A DNA stretch of 64,000 nt. Source: Bacillus sp. J37. Lineage in GTDB: Bacteria; Bacillota; Bacilli; Bacillales; Bacillaceae. Numbering within the stretch: the stretch's first letter is position 1; each line of letters starts with the position of its first letter. Of the stretch, positions 9,600-18,900 are shown piece by piece. The position numbers and the translations under genes are program-made. The notes beneath the pieces are model-generated. The model was not told where the DNA came from. It worked only from the letters and a program-made list of their open reading frames with translations, and did not search any database. The stretch lies in assembly GCF_000518865.1 (NCBI RefSeq), contig NZ_KI912515.1, forward strand, positions 207,843-271,842, given 5' to 3'.

Positions 9600-9866
9600 G
9601 TGAAAAGTGATCATGCGAAGTTTACATATGAGGGAATTATTTGGTCATGCTAGGTATGATATACTTTTCTGTTTAAATGTTTGTTTGAAAATACGACAAA
9701 TTAGAAGCAAGAAGATCAAGGCGCGAAGGATTCGAGGGGTTGAGCGTATGTTTTTAATACGTGAGGACCGGAGAATACGAGCAGCGCAGAGATTCGCAGC
9801 TTATCATTTGGTGGATTTTTGAACAACCTCTATAAGAAAATAAGGTCTATTAGGAGGATTTTCGAC
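9600..9866 (+). promoter_or_regulatory. Long structured 5' leader of fbaA
   Basis: This 267-nt stretch has no credible gene. It folds into several local stems: CGTAT/ATACG (9745-9761), an AGC-GCG/CGC-GCT hairpin (about 9780-9801), and CAACCTC (9824-9830). The last could pair either with GGTTG at 9738-9742 or, through CCTC, with the fbaA ribosome binding site TAGGAGG (9851-9857). Two mutually exclusive pairings around the ribosome site are what a regulatory leader would need. I do not recognise a named RNA family. Confidence 0.4.
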
Positions 9867-10724
9867 ATGCCTTTAGTTTCAATGACAGACATGCTTAACA
9901 AAGCAAAAGATGAAGGATATGCGGTAGGTCAATTTAACATCAACAACCTTGAGTTCACTCAAGCAATTCTTCAAGCAGCTCAAGAAGAGAATTCACCAGT
10001 TATTCTTGGTGTATCTGAAGGTGCTGGACGTTACATCGGTGGATTCAAAACAGTTGTAAAAATGGTGGAAGGTCTTCTAGAAGACTACAACATCACTGTA
10101 CCAGTAGCGATTCACCTTGATCACGGTTCAAGCTTTGACAAATGTAAAGAAGCAATTGATGCTGGATTTACATCTGTTATGATTGATGCTTCACATGACC
10201 CATTTGAAGAGAACGTTGCGACAACTTCTAAAGTTGTAGAATATGCTCATTCAAAAGGTGTATCAGTTGAAGCTGAACTTGGAACTGTTGGCGGACAAGA
10301 AGATGACGTTGTTGCAGAAGGCGTAATCTACGCTGATCCACAAGAATGTGCTGAACTTGTTAAACGCACTGGTATTGATTGCCTGGCACCAGCTCTTGGT
10401 TCTGTTCACGGACCATACAAAGGTGAGCCTAACTTAGGATACAAAGAAATGGAAGAAATTGCTGGTCTTACAAACATGCCATTAGTACTTCACGGTGGTA
10501 CTGGTATCCCAACAACAGATATCCAAAAAGCTATTTCTTTCGGAACAGCTAAAATCAACGTTAACACTGAGAACCAAATTGCTTCTGCAAAAACAGTTCG
10601 TGAAGTGTTAGCTGCTAAACCAGATGAGTATGATCCACGTAAATATTTAGGACCAGCTCGTGATGCGATTAAAGAAACTGTTATCGGAAAAATGCGTGAA
10701 TTTGGTTCTTCTAATAAAGCTTAA
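9867..10724 (+). CDS. fbaA: Class II fructose-1,6-bisphosphate aldolase
   Basis: A 285-residue zinc aldolase of glycolysis and gluconeogenesis that interconverts fructose-1,6-bisphosphate with dihydroxyacetone phosphate and glyceraldehyde-3-phosphate. Catalytic Asp85 and zinc ligand His86 are in [15 protein letters not shown] and HGGTGIP supply further metal and phosphate contacts. The ATG at 9867 has TAGGAGG 9 bp upstream and gives the canonical [10 protein letters not shown] start. It follows spo0F as in B. subtilis, but no transaldolase gene follows. The codon use looks like that of a highly expressed gene. Confidence 0.96.
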   Translation: MPLVSMTDMLNKAKDEGYAVGQFNINNLEFTQAILQAAQEENSPVILGVSEGAGRYIGGFKTVVKMVEGLLEDYNITVPVAIHLDHGSSFDKCKEAIDAGFTSVMIDASHDPFEENVATTSKVVEYAHSKGVSVEAELGTVGGQEDDVVAEGVIYADPQECAELVKRTGIDCLAPALGSVHGPYKGEPNLGYKEMEEIAGLTNMPLVLHGGTGIPTTDIQKAISFGTAKINVNTENQIASAKTVREVLAAKPDEYDPRKYLGPARDAIKETVIGKMREFGSSNKA

Positions 10725-10742
10725 TCCTAAAAGAAATAATGA

Positions 10743-10776
10743 TATAACCGCCTTTAATAGAAAGGCGGTTATATTC
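10743..10776 (+). terminator. Terminator after fbaA
   Basis: A long stem, ATATAACCGCCTTT with AAAGGCGGTTATAT, around a short loop 18 bp after the stop codon. The T-tract is weak. Confidence 0.6.
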
Positions 10777-10779
10777 TGA

Positions 10780-11220
10780 AAATTAAGAAAGCGCTAACAT
10801 CTGTCGTTAAATCCTTCTAATCCTTTACCTGGATGACTAATCTTGATAGAATAATAGTTGAACGGACTCGCCTGTGCTTGTCCGTTTTCAATTTTAGTCC
10901 TGCTGAATCTTCATATATAACATCCGCAAATAATGGCTTTTTGAATCTTCTAAAACTCATAGCATATAATTTAACTCTTTTTTTAAAAGATTATCTATCC
11001 TAAAACATTGTTGTCCAGCCTAATAGATGGTTTAATAATAGGAGGATGGTATGATTCATTTTACTGAAATTAACACATAAGTATAAATCTTATGTATTTA
11101 CAGATGAATTAAAGGCAATAAAATAAATAAACAGCTTGATCCTAAATTCGGAACTAATGTTGACAAAATGTTACATTCGGAAAACATGATGGACGTGACG
11201 TGTGAACGTATACATAATGA
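10780..11220. other. Gene-free, AT-rich interval
   Basis: No supported gene. In B. subtilis this slot holds the transaldolase gene, and I see no recognisable remnant of it. The only translation signal is GGAGG before ATG 11051, which opens a frame of nine codons. The rest is AT-rich sequence without clear repeats. Confidence 0.5.
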
Positions 11221-11325
11221 GAAAAGCGGAAGCGCCTTGGTCAGCCTCAGGCAAATAAAACGCAAATGAATAGAAGACGTTCTTTGTCTTCAATTCATTT
11301 GGGGCTAGACCCTCAAGTTAAGTAC
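11221..11325 (-). repeat. Long palindromic repeat, copy A
   Basis: It begins AAAGCGGAAGCGCCTTGG and contains a hairpin built on TGAATAGAAGAC and GTCTTCAATTCA. It is the reverse-oriented relative of the elements at 14351, 22124, 44236 and 55760. It lies just before the second murA gene. Confidence 0.7.
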
Positions 11326-11410
11326 AAGATTTCACATGTATGATCTGTGTGCAATAACTTCGCCCTTGATGTTCTTTCCGGAAAGTCAACTTCCTAGAAG
11401 GGAGACTAAC

Positions 11411-12700
11411 ATGGAAAAATTAAAAGTTGCCGGCGGCGATTTACTTAACGGTACGGTTTCAATTAGTGGAGCAAAAAATAGTGCAGTAGCACTCATTCCA
11501 GCGACAATCCTCGCTGAATCTCCTGTAACAATTGAGGGACTGCCAAACATATCTGATGTCAATATTTTAGGGGACTTGTTAGAAGAAATTGGCGGTAAGG
11601 TCGAACTGAAAAACAATGAAATGATTGTGGATCCTTCATCCATGATTTCAATGCCTTTACCAAATGGAAAAGTGAAAAAGCTAAGAGCTTCCTATTATTT
11701 AATGGGAGCTATGCTTGGCCGATTCAAAAAGGCTGTCATTGGCCTTCCTGGCGGCTGTCATTTAGGCCCCCGTCCGATTGATCAACATATTAAAGGATTT
11801 GAAGCACTTGGTGCACAAATCACAAATGAGCAAGGAGCTATCTACCTACGGGCAGATGAGCTTAAAGGAGCTCGTATATATTTAGATGTAGTAAGTGTGG
11901 GAGCAACGATTAATATTATGCTTGCTGCTGTTTTGGCAAAGGGAAGAACGATCATTGAGAACGCGGCAAAGGAACCTGAGATTATCGATGTAGCTACTCT
12001 GCTTTCAAGCATGGGAGCAAAAATAAAAGGTGCGGGTACGGATGTGATTCGCATTGATGGTGTGGAGAAGCTGCACGGTTGTCGTCATTCGATCATCCCG
12101 GATCGAATTGAAGCGGGAACATATATGATTATCGGTGCTGCAATGGGAAGAGAAGTGATGATCGATAATGTCATTCCATTGCACCTCGAATCATTGATCG
12201 CTAAACTTAGAGAAATGGGCATGCATATCGAAACAAGCAATGATCAAATCCTCATTGTTGGCGGTCAAAAGGAATTAAAAGCCGTTGATATCAAAACACT
12301 TGTCTATCCGGGCTTTCCAACAGACCTTCAGCAACCGTTCACATCGTTTTTAACAAAAGCGACAGGAACAAGTGTTGTGACAGATACGATTTATTCTGCC
12401 CGCTTTAAACATATCGATGAGCTAAGAAGAATGGGAGCAACAATAAAAGTAGAAGGACGCTCAGCTATCGTATCCGGCCCAACAAAGCTTCAAGGAGCTA
12501 AAGTGAAGGCAAGTGACTTACGTGCCGGTGCTGCGTTAGTATGTGCAGGCTTAATGGCAGATGGAATCACAGAGATCACAGGTTTAGAACATATTGATCG
12601 CGGATATAGTCAACTAGAAGAAAAACTAACAGGACTGGGTGCAACCATCTGGCGTGAAAAAATGACGGAAAAAGAGATTGAACAGCTGCAAAATTCTTAA
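11411..12700 (+). CDS. murAB: UDP-N-acetylglucosamine 1-carboxyvinyltransferase, second paralogue (MurAB/MurZ type)
   Basis: A 429-residue enolpyruvyl transferase performing the first committed step of peptidoglycan synthesis (PEP plus UDP-GlcNAc). The two-domain EPSP-synthase-like fold carries Lys22-Asn23 (SGAKNS) and active-site Cys116 ([15 protein letters not shown]), the fosfomycin target. AAGGGAG precedes ATG 11411; the longer frame upstream has no ribosome site. The window has a second murA at 48391. Position between fbaA and rho identifies this copy as the MurAB/MurZ orthologue. Confidence 0.94.
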   Translation: MEKLKVAGGDLLNGTVSISGAKNSAVALIPATILAESPVTIEGLPNISDVNILGDLLEEIGGKVELKNNEMIVDPSSMISMPLPNGKVKKLRASYYLMGAMLGRFKKAVIGLPGGCHLGPRPIDQHIKGFEALGAQITNEQGAIYLRADELKGARIYLDVVSVGATINIMLAAVLAKGRTIIENAAKEPEIIDVATLLSSMGAKIKGAGTDVIRIDGVEKLHGCRHSIIPDRIEAGTYMIIGAAMGREVMIDNVIPLHLESLIAKLREMGMHIETSNDQILIVGGQKELKAVDIKTLVYPGFPTDLQQPFTSFLTKATGTSVVTDTIYSARFKHIDELRRMGATIKVEGRSAIVSGPTKLQGAKVKASDLRAGAALVCAGLMADGITEITGLEHIDRGYSQLEEKLTGLGATIWREKMTEKEIEQLQNS

Positions 12701-12701
12701 A

Positions 12702-12738
12702 ATAAGAGAAATCAAGGATGATCCTTGATTTCTCTTAT
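12702..12738 (+). terminator. Hairpin after murAB
   Basis: A perfect inverted repeat with 18-nt arms (ATAAGAGAAATCAAGGAT and its complement) starts just after the stop codon. The downstream T-run is poor, so it may stabilise the 3' end as much as terminate. Confidence 0.65.
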
Positions 12739-13022
12739 GGTTTCTTCAATTTTTGCCTCTTACGATAAGCATATTTTCCAAAAATCATTGATTAAATCTT
12801 TGAAATAGGGTTAAAATAAAGAGTGCTGCATTGAATGAATACTACAAAAACTACTTCAAGCTCACCTTCATTTCCTTCTCTATCCAAAACGTAACTAGTT
12901 TTTCTCTTCATTAGTACTTAGATAGCTTTATTATTAGACAAGCTCTCAATTTGAATTGAGTTTGAACATTGATAGGTGAAAGTTAAACAAAATATTGAAA
13001 ATTGAAAAAGAGTGGTGTTTTT
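12739..13022. other. rho upstream region
   Basis: 284 bp, AT-rich, with no gene. In B. subtilis glpX lies between murAB and rho, and it is absent here. It presumably carries the rho promoter and leader, but I could not fix a convincing -35/-10 pair. Confidence 0.4.
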
Positions 13023-14294
13023 ATGAGTCAGGTTTCAATTTCTTCATTAGAACATATGAAACTGAAAGAATTATATGAGCTTGCCCGCCAATACAAGGTT
13101 TCCTACTATAGCAAGCTAACGAAAAAGGAACTAATTTTTGCAATCTTAAAGGCAAATGCAGAGCAAGAGGATTTATTATTTATGGAAGGTGTCTTAGAAA
13201 TTATCCAATCTGAAGGATTTGGTTTCCTAAGACCAATTAATTATTCACCTAGCTCAGAGGATATCTATATTTCAGCTTCCCAAATTAGACGTTTCGATCT
13301 ACGAAATGGTGATAAAGTTTCAGGTAAGGTTCGTCCTCCAAAAGAAAACGAACGTTATTACGGTTTATTGCATGTAGAAGCTGTAAATGGGGAAGATCCA
13401 GAAACAGCTAAGGAACGTGTTCACTTCCCGGCATTAACACCTCTATATCCAGATAGACAAATTTTTCTAGAGACAAAACCAAACTATTTATCTACAAGAA
13501 TTATGGACCTCATTGCCCCTGTCGGCTTTGGACAACGTGGTCTTATTGTGGCACCTCCTAAAGCGGGTAAAACCATGCTATTAAAGGAAATTGCCAACAG
13601 CATTACGACAAACAACCCAGAAGCAGAGCTCATCGTCCTATTGATTGATGAAAGACCTGAGGAAGTAACAGATATTGAACGTTCTGTTGCCGGGGACGTT
13701 GTCAGCTCAACATTCGATGAAGTTCCTGAGAACCACATTAAGGTTGCAGAGCTTGTCCTTGAAAGAGCCATGAGATTAGTTGAACATAAGAAAGATGTTA
13801 TTATTTTAATGGATAGCATCACACGATTAGCTCGTGCCTATAACCTTGTTATTCCGCCAAGTGGTCGTACACTATCAGGTGGTATTGATCCTGCTGCATT
13901 CCACCGTCCTAAGCGTTTCTTTGGTGCAGCGCGTAATATAGAAGAAGGTGGAAGCTTAACAATTCTTGCAACAGCTTTGGTTGATACAGGTTCACGTATG
14001 GATGATGTCATTTATGAAGAGTTTAAAGGTACAGGTAACATGGAACTGCATCTTGACCGCTCACTAGCAGAGAAACGAATTTTCCCTGCCATTGACATTC
14101 GCCGTTCTGGAACACGTAAAGAAGAGCTTCTTATTCCAAAAGACCATCTGGAAAAACTGTGGGCAATTCGTAAGTCCATGACAGACTCTCCGGATTTCGT
14201 TGAAAAATTCCTTCGTAAGCTTCGCCAAACGAAATCAAACGAAGAATTCTTTAGCAACTTAGATGCAGAAATGAAAGGTTTACGGAATCGCTAA
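13023..14294 (+). CDS. rho: Transcription termination factor Rho
   Basis: A 423-residue hexameric RNA helicase. Domains in order are the Rho N-terminal helical domain (about 5-45), a cold-shock-like RNA-binding domain (about 52-125) and a RecA-type ATPase. Walker A is PPKAGKT (178-184), Walker B is [10 protein letters not shown], and the Q- and R-loop region is [23 protein letters not shown] 13023 gives the family's usual start; the in-frame TTG at 13002 lacks a ribosome site. No unusual insertion is seen. Confidence 0.96.
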   Translation: MSQVSISSLEHMKLKELYELARQYKVSYYSKLTKKELIFAILKANAEQEDLLFMEGVLEIIQSEGFGFLRPINYSPSSEDIYISASQIRRFDLRNGDKVSGKVRPPKENERYYGLLHVEAVNGEDPETAKERVHFPALTPLYPDRQIFLETKPNYLSTRIMDLIAPVGFGQRGLIVAPPKAGKTMLLKEIANSITTNNPEAELIVLLIDERPEEVTDIERSVAGDVVSSTFDEVPENHIKVAELVLERAMRLVEHKKDVIILMDSITRLARAYNLVIPPSGRTLSGGIDPAAFHRPKRFFGAARNIEEGGSLTILATALVDTGSRMDDVIYEEFKGTGNMELHLDRSLAEKRIFPAIDIRRSGTRKEELLIPKDHLEKLWAIRKSMTDSPDFVEKFLRKLRQTKSNEEFFSNLDAEMKGLRNR

Positions 14295-14350
14295 GACACT
14301 TTCGTGTTGTTAAATAGTGGGAAAATGATATCATATCTAACTTAGTGTTG

Positions 14351-14475
14351 GTGTCTAGCTCCAGTGCCTAGCCCCTCGGGGTCATAAGCCACTCAGGAAT
14401 TGAAGACAAAGAACGTCTTCTATTCCTGAGCGTCTTATGCCTGTCGGGGCTGATCAAGGCACTTCCGCTTTTCTA
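14351..14475 (+). repeat. Long palindromic repeat, copy B
   Basis: A 125-nt element that folds back almost completely: CAGTGCCTAGCCCC with GGGGCTGATCAAGGCACT outside, CATAAG with CTTATG, then CTCAGGAATTGAAGAC with GTCTTCTATTCCTGAG at the tip. It occupies most of the 334-bp rho-rpmE gap. The arms differ between copies while pairing is kept. Confidence 0.75.
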
Positions 14476-14628
14476 GTAATATTTAACTTCAGCTTGATTT
14501 TAGATCTGGCACTTGTTATAATTTCATCATGTGCTTTTCTAGGATATTAGTTCGTCAATTGGACGAGTTGACCTACCTAGATATATAACTCTGTCTCGAA
14601 TGATTCAGGGCGGAAGGAGATGAAAAGA

Positions 14629-14835
14629 ATGAAAACAGGAATTCATCCAAACTTTAATAAGGTTATGGTGAAATGCGCTTGTGGTAACGAATTCGAAACT
14701 GGTTCTGTTTTAAACGAAATCAAAGTTGAGGTTTGTTCTGAGTGCCATCCATTCTACACTGGACGTCAGAAATTTGCAGATGCAGGTGGACGTGTAGATA
14801 AATTCAACAAAAAATACGGCATTAAACAACAATAA
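14629..14835 (+). CDS. rpmE: 50S ribosomal protein L31 (zinc-binding form)
   Basis: 68 residues beginning [12 protein letters not shown]. Cys16, Cys18, Cys36 and Cys39 (CAC and CSEC) form the zinc site that separates RpmE from the zinc-free YtiA type. AAGGAG at 14613 suits the ATG at 14629; the ATG at 14620 is too close to it. The gene order rho-rpmE-tdk is conserved in Bacillus. The Zn form is typically displaced from ribosomes under zinc starvation by its C-minus paralogue, which is not in this window. Confidence 0.95.
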   Translation: MKTGIHPNFNKVMVKCACGNEFETGSVLNEIKVEVCSECHPFYTGRQKFADAGGRVDKFNKKYGIKQQ

Positions 14836-14847
14836 GGATTTCCTCAA

Positions 14848-14879
14848 CAGGCAAGACAACTGGCTCTTGCCTGTTTTTT
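14848..14879 (+). terminator. Terminator after rpmE
   Basis: CAGGCAAGA pairs with TCTTGCCTG and is followed by six T residues. Confidence 0.9.
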
Positions 14880-15046
14880 CACGCCTACTTTTGCATTTTT
14901 TGGGTGTGAATTTGGTTATCCTACATATATTGGTAGGGCTTTTTAAGCGGAATAATCATGTCGTTAGGCATGTAATATAGATAATTAATGTACCAGGATT
15001 CGGTATAGTCAAATAACGGATTGACAGCGAAGGGAGAGGCCGTTTC

Positions 15047-15667
15047 ATGTATGTTATGAAGCAAAGTGGTTGGCTTGAAATCATCTGCGGAAGCATGTTT
15101 TCAGGTAAATCTGAAGAGCTCATTCGAAGAGTAAGACGAGCAACATTTGCCAAGCAGGAGGTAAAAGTTTTTAAGCCTGTTATCGATAATCGGTATAGTG
15201 AAGAAAGTGTCGTATCTCATAATGGAACGGCGATCATTTGTAAACCGATCTCTAAATCTGAGGATATTTTTGACTTTATTACGGAAAAGACTGATGTCAT
15301 TGCTGTTGATGAAGTACAGTTTTTTGATGATAACATTGCTGATGTGTTAACATTATTGGCGAATCAAGGATACCGTGTTATAGCGGCAGGTTTAGATCAG
15401 GATTTCCGAGGTGAGCCATTTAGTATTGTTCCAAAGCTAATGTCACTTGCAGAGCTTGTAACAAAGCTTCAGGCTGTATGTTCTGTGTGCGGATCACCGG
15501 CAAGCCGTACCCAAAGATTAATCAATGGACAACCGGCATCCTATGATGATCCTATTATTTTAGTTGGTGCATCTGAATCGTATGAGCCTAGATGCAGACA
15601 TCACCATGAAGTGCCAGGTGCACCTGTAAAAACTTTTAAAAAAGAGAATAGTGCAGCTAATTCGTGA
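15047..15667 (+). CDS. tdk: Thymidine kinase
   Basis: A 206-residue type II thymidine kinase that phosphorylates thymidine in the pyrimidine salvage pathway. The P-loop is GSMFSGKS (15-22), the catalytic pair Asp88-Glu89 is in VDEVQFF, and the zinc-finger-like lid starts at Cys145 and Cys148 and continues in the C-terminal RCRHHHE. AAGGGAGAGG lies 7 bp before the ATG. It follows rpmE as in B. subtilis. Confidence 0.95.
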   Translation: MYVMKQSGWLEIICGSMFSGKSEELIRRVRRATFAKQEVKVFKPVIDNRYSEESVVSHNGTAIICKPISKSEDIFDFITEKTDVIAVDEVQFFDDNIADVLTLLANQGYRVIAAGLDQDFRGEPFSIVPKLMSLAELVTKLQAVCSVCGSPASRTQRLINGQPASYDDPIILVGASESYEPRCRHHHEVPGAPVKTFKKENSAANS

Positions 15668-15707
15668 AAAAACCTATGCCTTAAACGAGAAGGCATAGGT
15701 TTTTTTG
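15668..15707 (+). terminator. Terminator after tdk
   Basis: AAAACCTATGCCTT and AAGGCATAGGTTTT form a long stem followed by a run of T. Confidence 0.92.
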
Positions 15708-15913
15708 TTTTTCAAAAAATGTCGCATCTTCTGTAAATGTGTAAGAGTTATGTAAAAATAGTGTAAATAGATAAAGTCGAATAGAGAATCCTTAAAAATT
15801 GAATAATACCTTGGTATTTATACATATCCTCAAAGTTTATTTTCCTCTCTTTAATAAAATTGTAAATAAGCGTTTACAAAATTAACTGTGCTTTATCGAA
15901 ATATTTAGAAACC

Positions 15914-15956
15914 TTTACATTACGTTAAAATTAGTTTTACAAATTTCGATTAGTAT
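15914..15956 (+). promoter_or_regulatory. PhoP-box-like direct repeats and -10 of the surface phosphoesterase
   Basis: TTTACA (15914), TTAAAA (15925) and TTTACA (15936) recur at exactly 11-bp intervals, the spacing of PhoP boxes (TTHACA-N5). A possible -10, TAGTAT, follows at 15951-15956. A start near 15963 would put the boxes at about -49 to -22, the position known for PhoP-activated promoters. The rest of the 324-bp interval after tdk is AT-rich and gene-free. Confidence 0.55.
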
Positions 15957-15991
15957 TGACAATGACGACTACATATTAGAGGGAGGAAGCC

Positions 15992-18900
15992 ATGGGGAAA
16001 CGAATCGTTAGGAAAAGGCTGAAGAAATTATTTTTATTTATTTGTATGGCAGCCATCGTGCTATCCAATTTTGTTTCAGTCATTCCTGTAAAAGCCATTC
16101 AAGCTGAGAAGCCTGTTGAGGATACGAATACAAATGTATCAGAACAAGCTGAAACAACAGCAGAACAAGAAACTGATAAAGAAACCAACGAGTCCCAACA
16201 AGAAGAGACAACTGTAAGTAAAGAAGGAAACGAAGAAGAAGAGAAGGCTGTCCAAGAAGCAGAACAACAGCCAAAAACAGAGGAATCTACTGAAGAACCC
16301 GCTTCTCAAAATGAAGAAGAACTTCAAGAAGATCCTGCCACTACTAACCAACAAGAGAAAACTCCACAAGAAGAAACATCTACAGAACAAAAAGAAGATC
16401 TACAATCTGCAGAAGCAGAGGAACAAGAAGCCGACAAGACTAAAATTGTTGAAGAAGATTTTAACCTGAACTCTCCTTTACTCATCACAGAAATCTCACC
16501 AAATTCAAAGGGAACAGACAACTTTGAGTATTTTGAAGTGTATAACAACACAAATCAAACATTACCATTAGCAGACTATGCTTTTATTTATCATTATACC
16601 GATAGTGGAAAAGAAGTAGAATTCAAAGTGCCTGCTACAACAATTGAACCGCAGAAAACACTTGTTTTTTGGTTTAATAACAACGGACTAACTCTTGAGG
16701 ATTTCAACAATCATTATGGATTGGAATTAACAAAAGATCAGGTTGTTGAATATAAAGACGTGTTTCCCGGATTTGCAAATGGTGGCAACCGTGCTGCTGT
16801 CATCAAGGATAAAGAAGGAAATGGCATTGTAGCTGCGGCATATTTACCAGATGAAACAGATAATGAAGGAAAAGTTGTGCAGTACAAGTATGCACCTGGT
16901 CAACCTATTATGGACAAGCTCCAGGTGTTAGCAGAGCCAACACCTGGAACGATCGAGGAAGTTCAAGTACCAGCACAGCCGGTTGAAATAGAAGAGGTTC
17001 CTTTAGACTCTGTAGCCCCGGTCATTACTCATACAGCTGTAACAGAGGCGCAAGCGCTTAACACTGTAAAAGTAAATGCTGCGATAACAGATAATGAATC
17101 CGTATCTTCTGCAACTCTTTATTATAAACTTAAAGATGAAGCGGATTTTCAAATCATAAAAATGAATGCTGATAATGAAGATGGCACAAGTTTTTCAGCA
17201 GAAATTCCAGCAGCAACTGTACAGTCTGACTTAGTTTATTATATTGAAGCAACAGATGGAATCAATTCTTCTAAAACAGAAGAATATCAAGTAAAGATAG
17301 AGGTACCTGAAGAAACATATAGTGATCGTCCATTACTTATTACAGAACTTTCACCTAACTCAGCAGGTGGCGGAACAGATTATTACGAGTATTTTGAACT
17401 CTATAATAATAGTAACCAATCACTTTCTCTCACAAACTACTCTTTTGTTTATAAGTACACAGATAGTGGAAAAGAAGTGACTTTCCAAGTTCCTGCTACA
17501 ACGATTGAACCACAGCAAACACTTGTATTCTGGTTCAATAATGGAGATCGGGGTTTAGAAGAATTTAATCAAAACTTTGGATTAAATCTATCCAGCGAAA
17601 ATGTTGTTGAATTTAAAGATGTATTCCCGGGCTTTGCAAATGGTGGAAATCGTGCCATCGTGATCAAAGACAATAAAAATACAGAAATCATATCTGCAAG
17701 CTATTTAGGAACAGAAAATGATAATACAGGTGCTGTCATTCAGTATCTATTTCCAAGTTCAGGCTCGGAAATGGCAAAGTTGGAAACACTTGCTGCTCCA
17801 ACTCCAGGAACGATAGAGCAAACTCAAGTCCCAACAAAACCGGTGGAGTTAGATGAAATTCCGGTGGATTCTGAAGCACCGGTGATTACACACACACCTA
17901 TTACAGAAAGTGATTCTTTCTCACCGATTACGATTCAAGCTGATGTAGTTGACAATATGGCTGTTCCTTTTGCTACTTTGTACTATAAAAAAGAAGGTGA
18001 ACAAAACTTCACTTCTTTAGCAATGAATGCTAGCAGTGATTCTGCAAGCTACACAGCTGAAATCATTGGTACAAACGTGGACGCTAACATTACCTATTAT
18101 GTTGAAGCTTCTGATGGAATAAATACGGTTAAAACGGAAGAATACGAAATTAAAATAAATAAAGAAGATGTAGACTATACAAAAATTCCTGCCTTTCTTG
18201 TAACAGAAATTGTTCCTGACACTGCAAATGTTGGATCTGCAGATGGATATGAATTTATTGAAGTTTACAACAATACAGATCAAGATCTTAGCTTTAAAGA
18301 TTACAAGGTTCAATATCGCTACGGTACAGATCCGGCAAGTGATGTTGTATGGCCATCTATTCCAGATGATGTTGTCATTCCTGCCCAAGAAACACTGGTT
18401 TTCTGGATTATTAATGGGCAAAATGGAGAGCAAACGGTTGCGGATTTTAATGTACACTTTGGCACAAACCTTATTGAAAACAAAAACATTGTAAAAATTC
18501 ACAGTGATGGGATGGCAAATGGAAGTGCAAGAGGACTAGTTGTAGCGTCAAATACAAAAGAGGAAATAACAGTTTCTTACTATAATGATGTAGCAAATGT
18601 TGATGATACGGTTCCGGATAAAGGCATTCTTTATAAGTATCCAGAAGACGGGTCAAAACAAGCAATTAAAGTAAGTGCTGGCGTAGAAGCTGCAACTCCT
18701 GGTTCAGTAGAAGGCTTCCAGGTACCAAAACAGCCGGTACATATTGAAAAAGATACAATTGCTCCAACAATTGAAAATAAAACAACTGTGACAGAAGTAG
18801 AGCAAACGGAAGATATTGAGATTGCAGCTGCAGCTTCTGATAATGTGGAAGTAAAATCAGTTCGTCTATTCTATCGAACTAACGATCAAGATGTGTTCAA

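Noticed and set aside
9607-9822. 71-codon open frame before fbaA
   Set aside because: Highly basic composition with no family resemblance and no ribosome site; it overlaps the structured leader of fbaA, so it is treated as non-coding.
11336-11410. 25-codon N-terminal extension of murAB
   Set aside because: No ribosome site before 11336, and MurA proteins start at the MEKLKV position with AAGGGAG upstream.
18017-18502. 161-codon reverse frame inside the surface-protein gene
   Set aside because: A shadow of a long, well-supported gene; composition rich in Ile/Asn/Cys/Phe with no motif.
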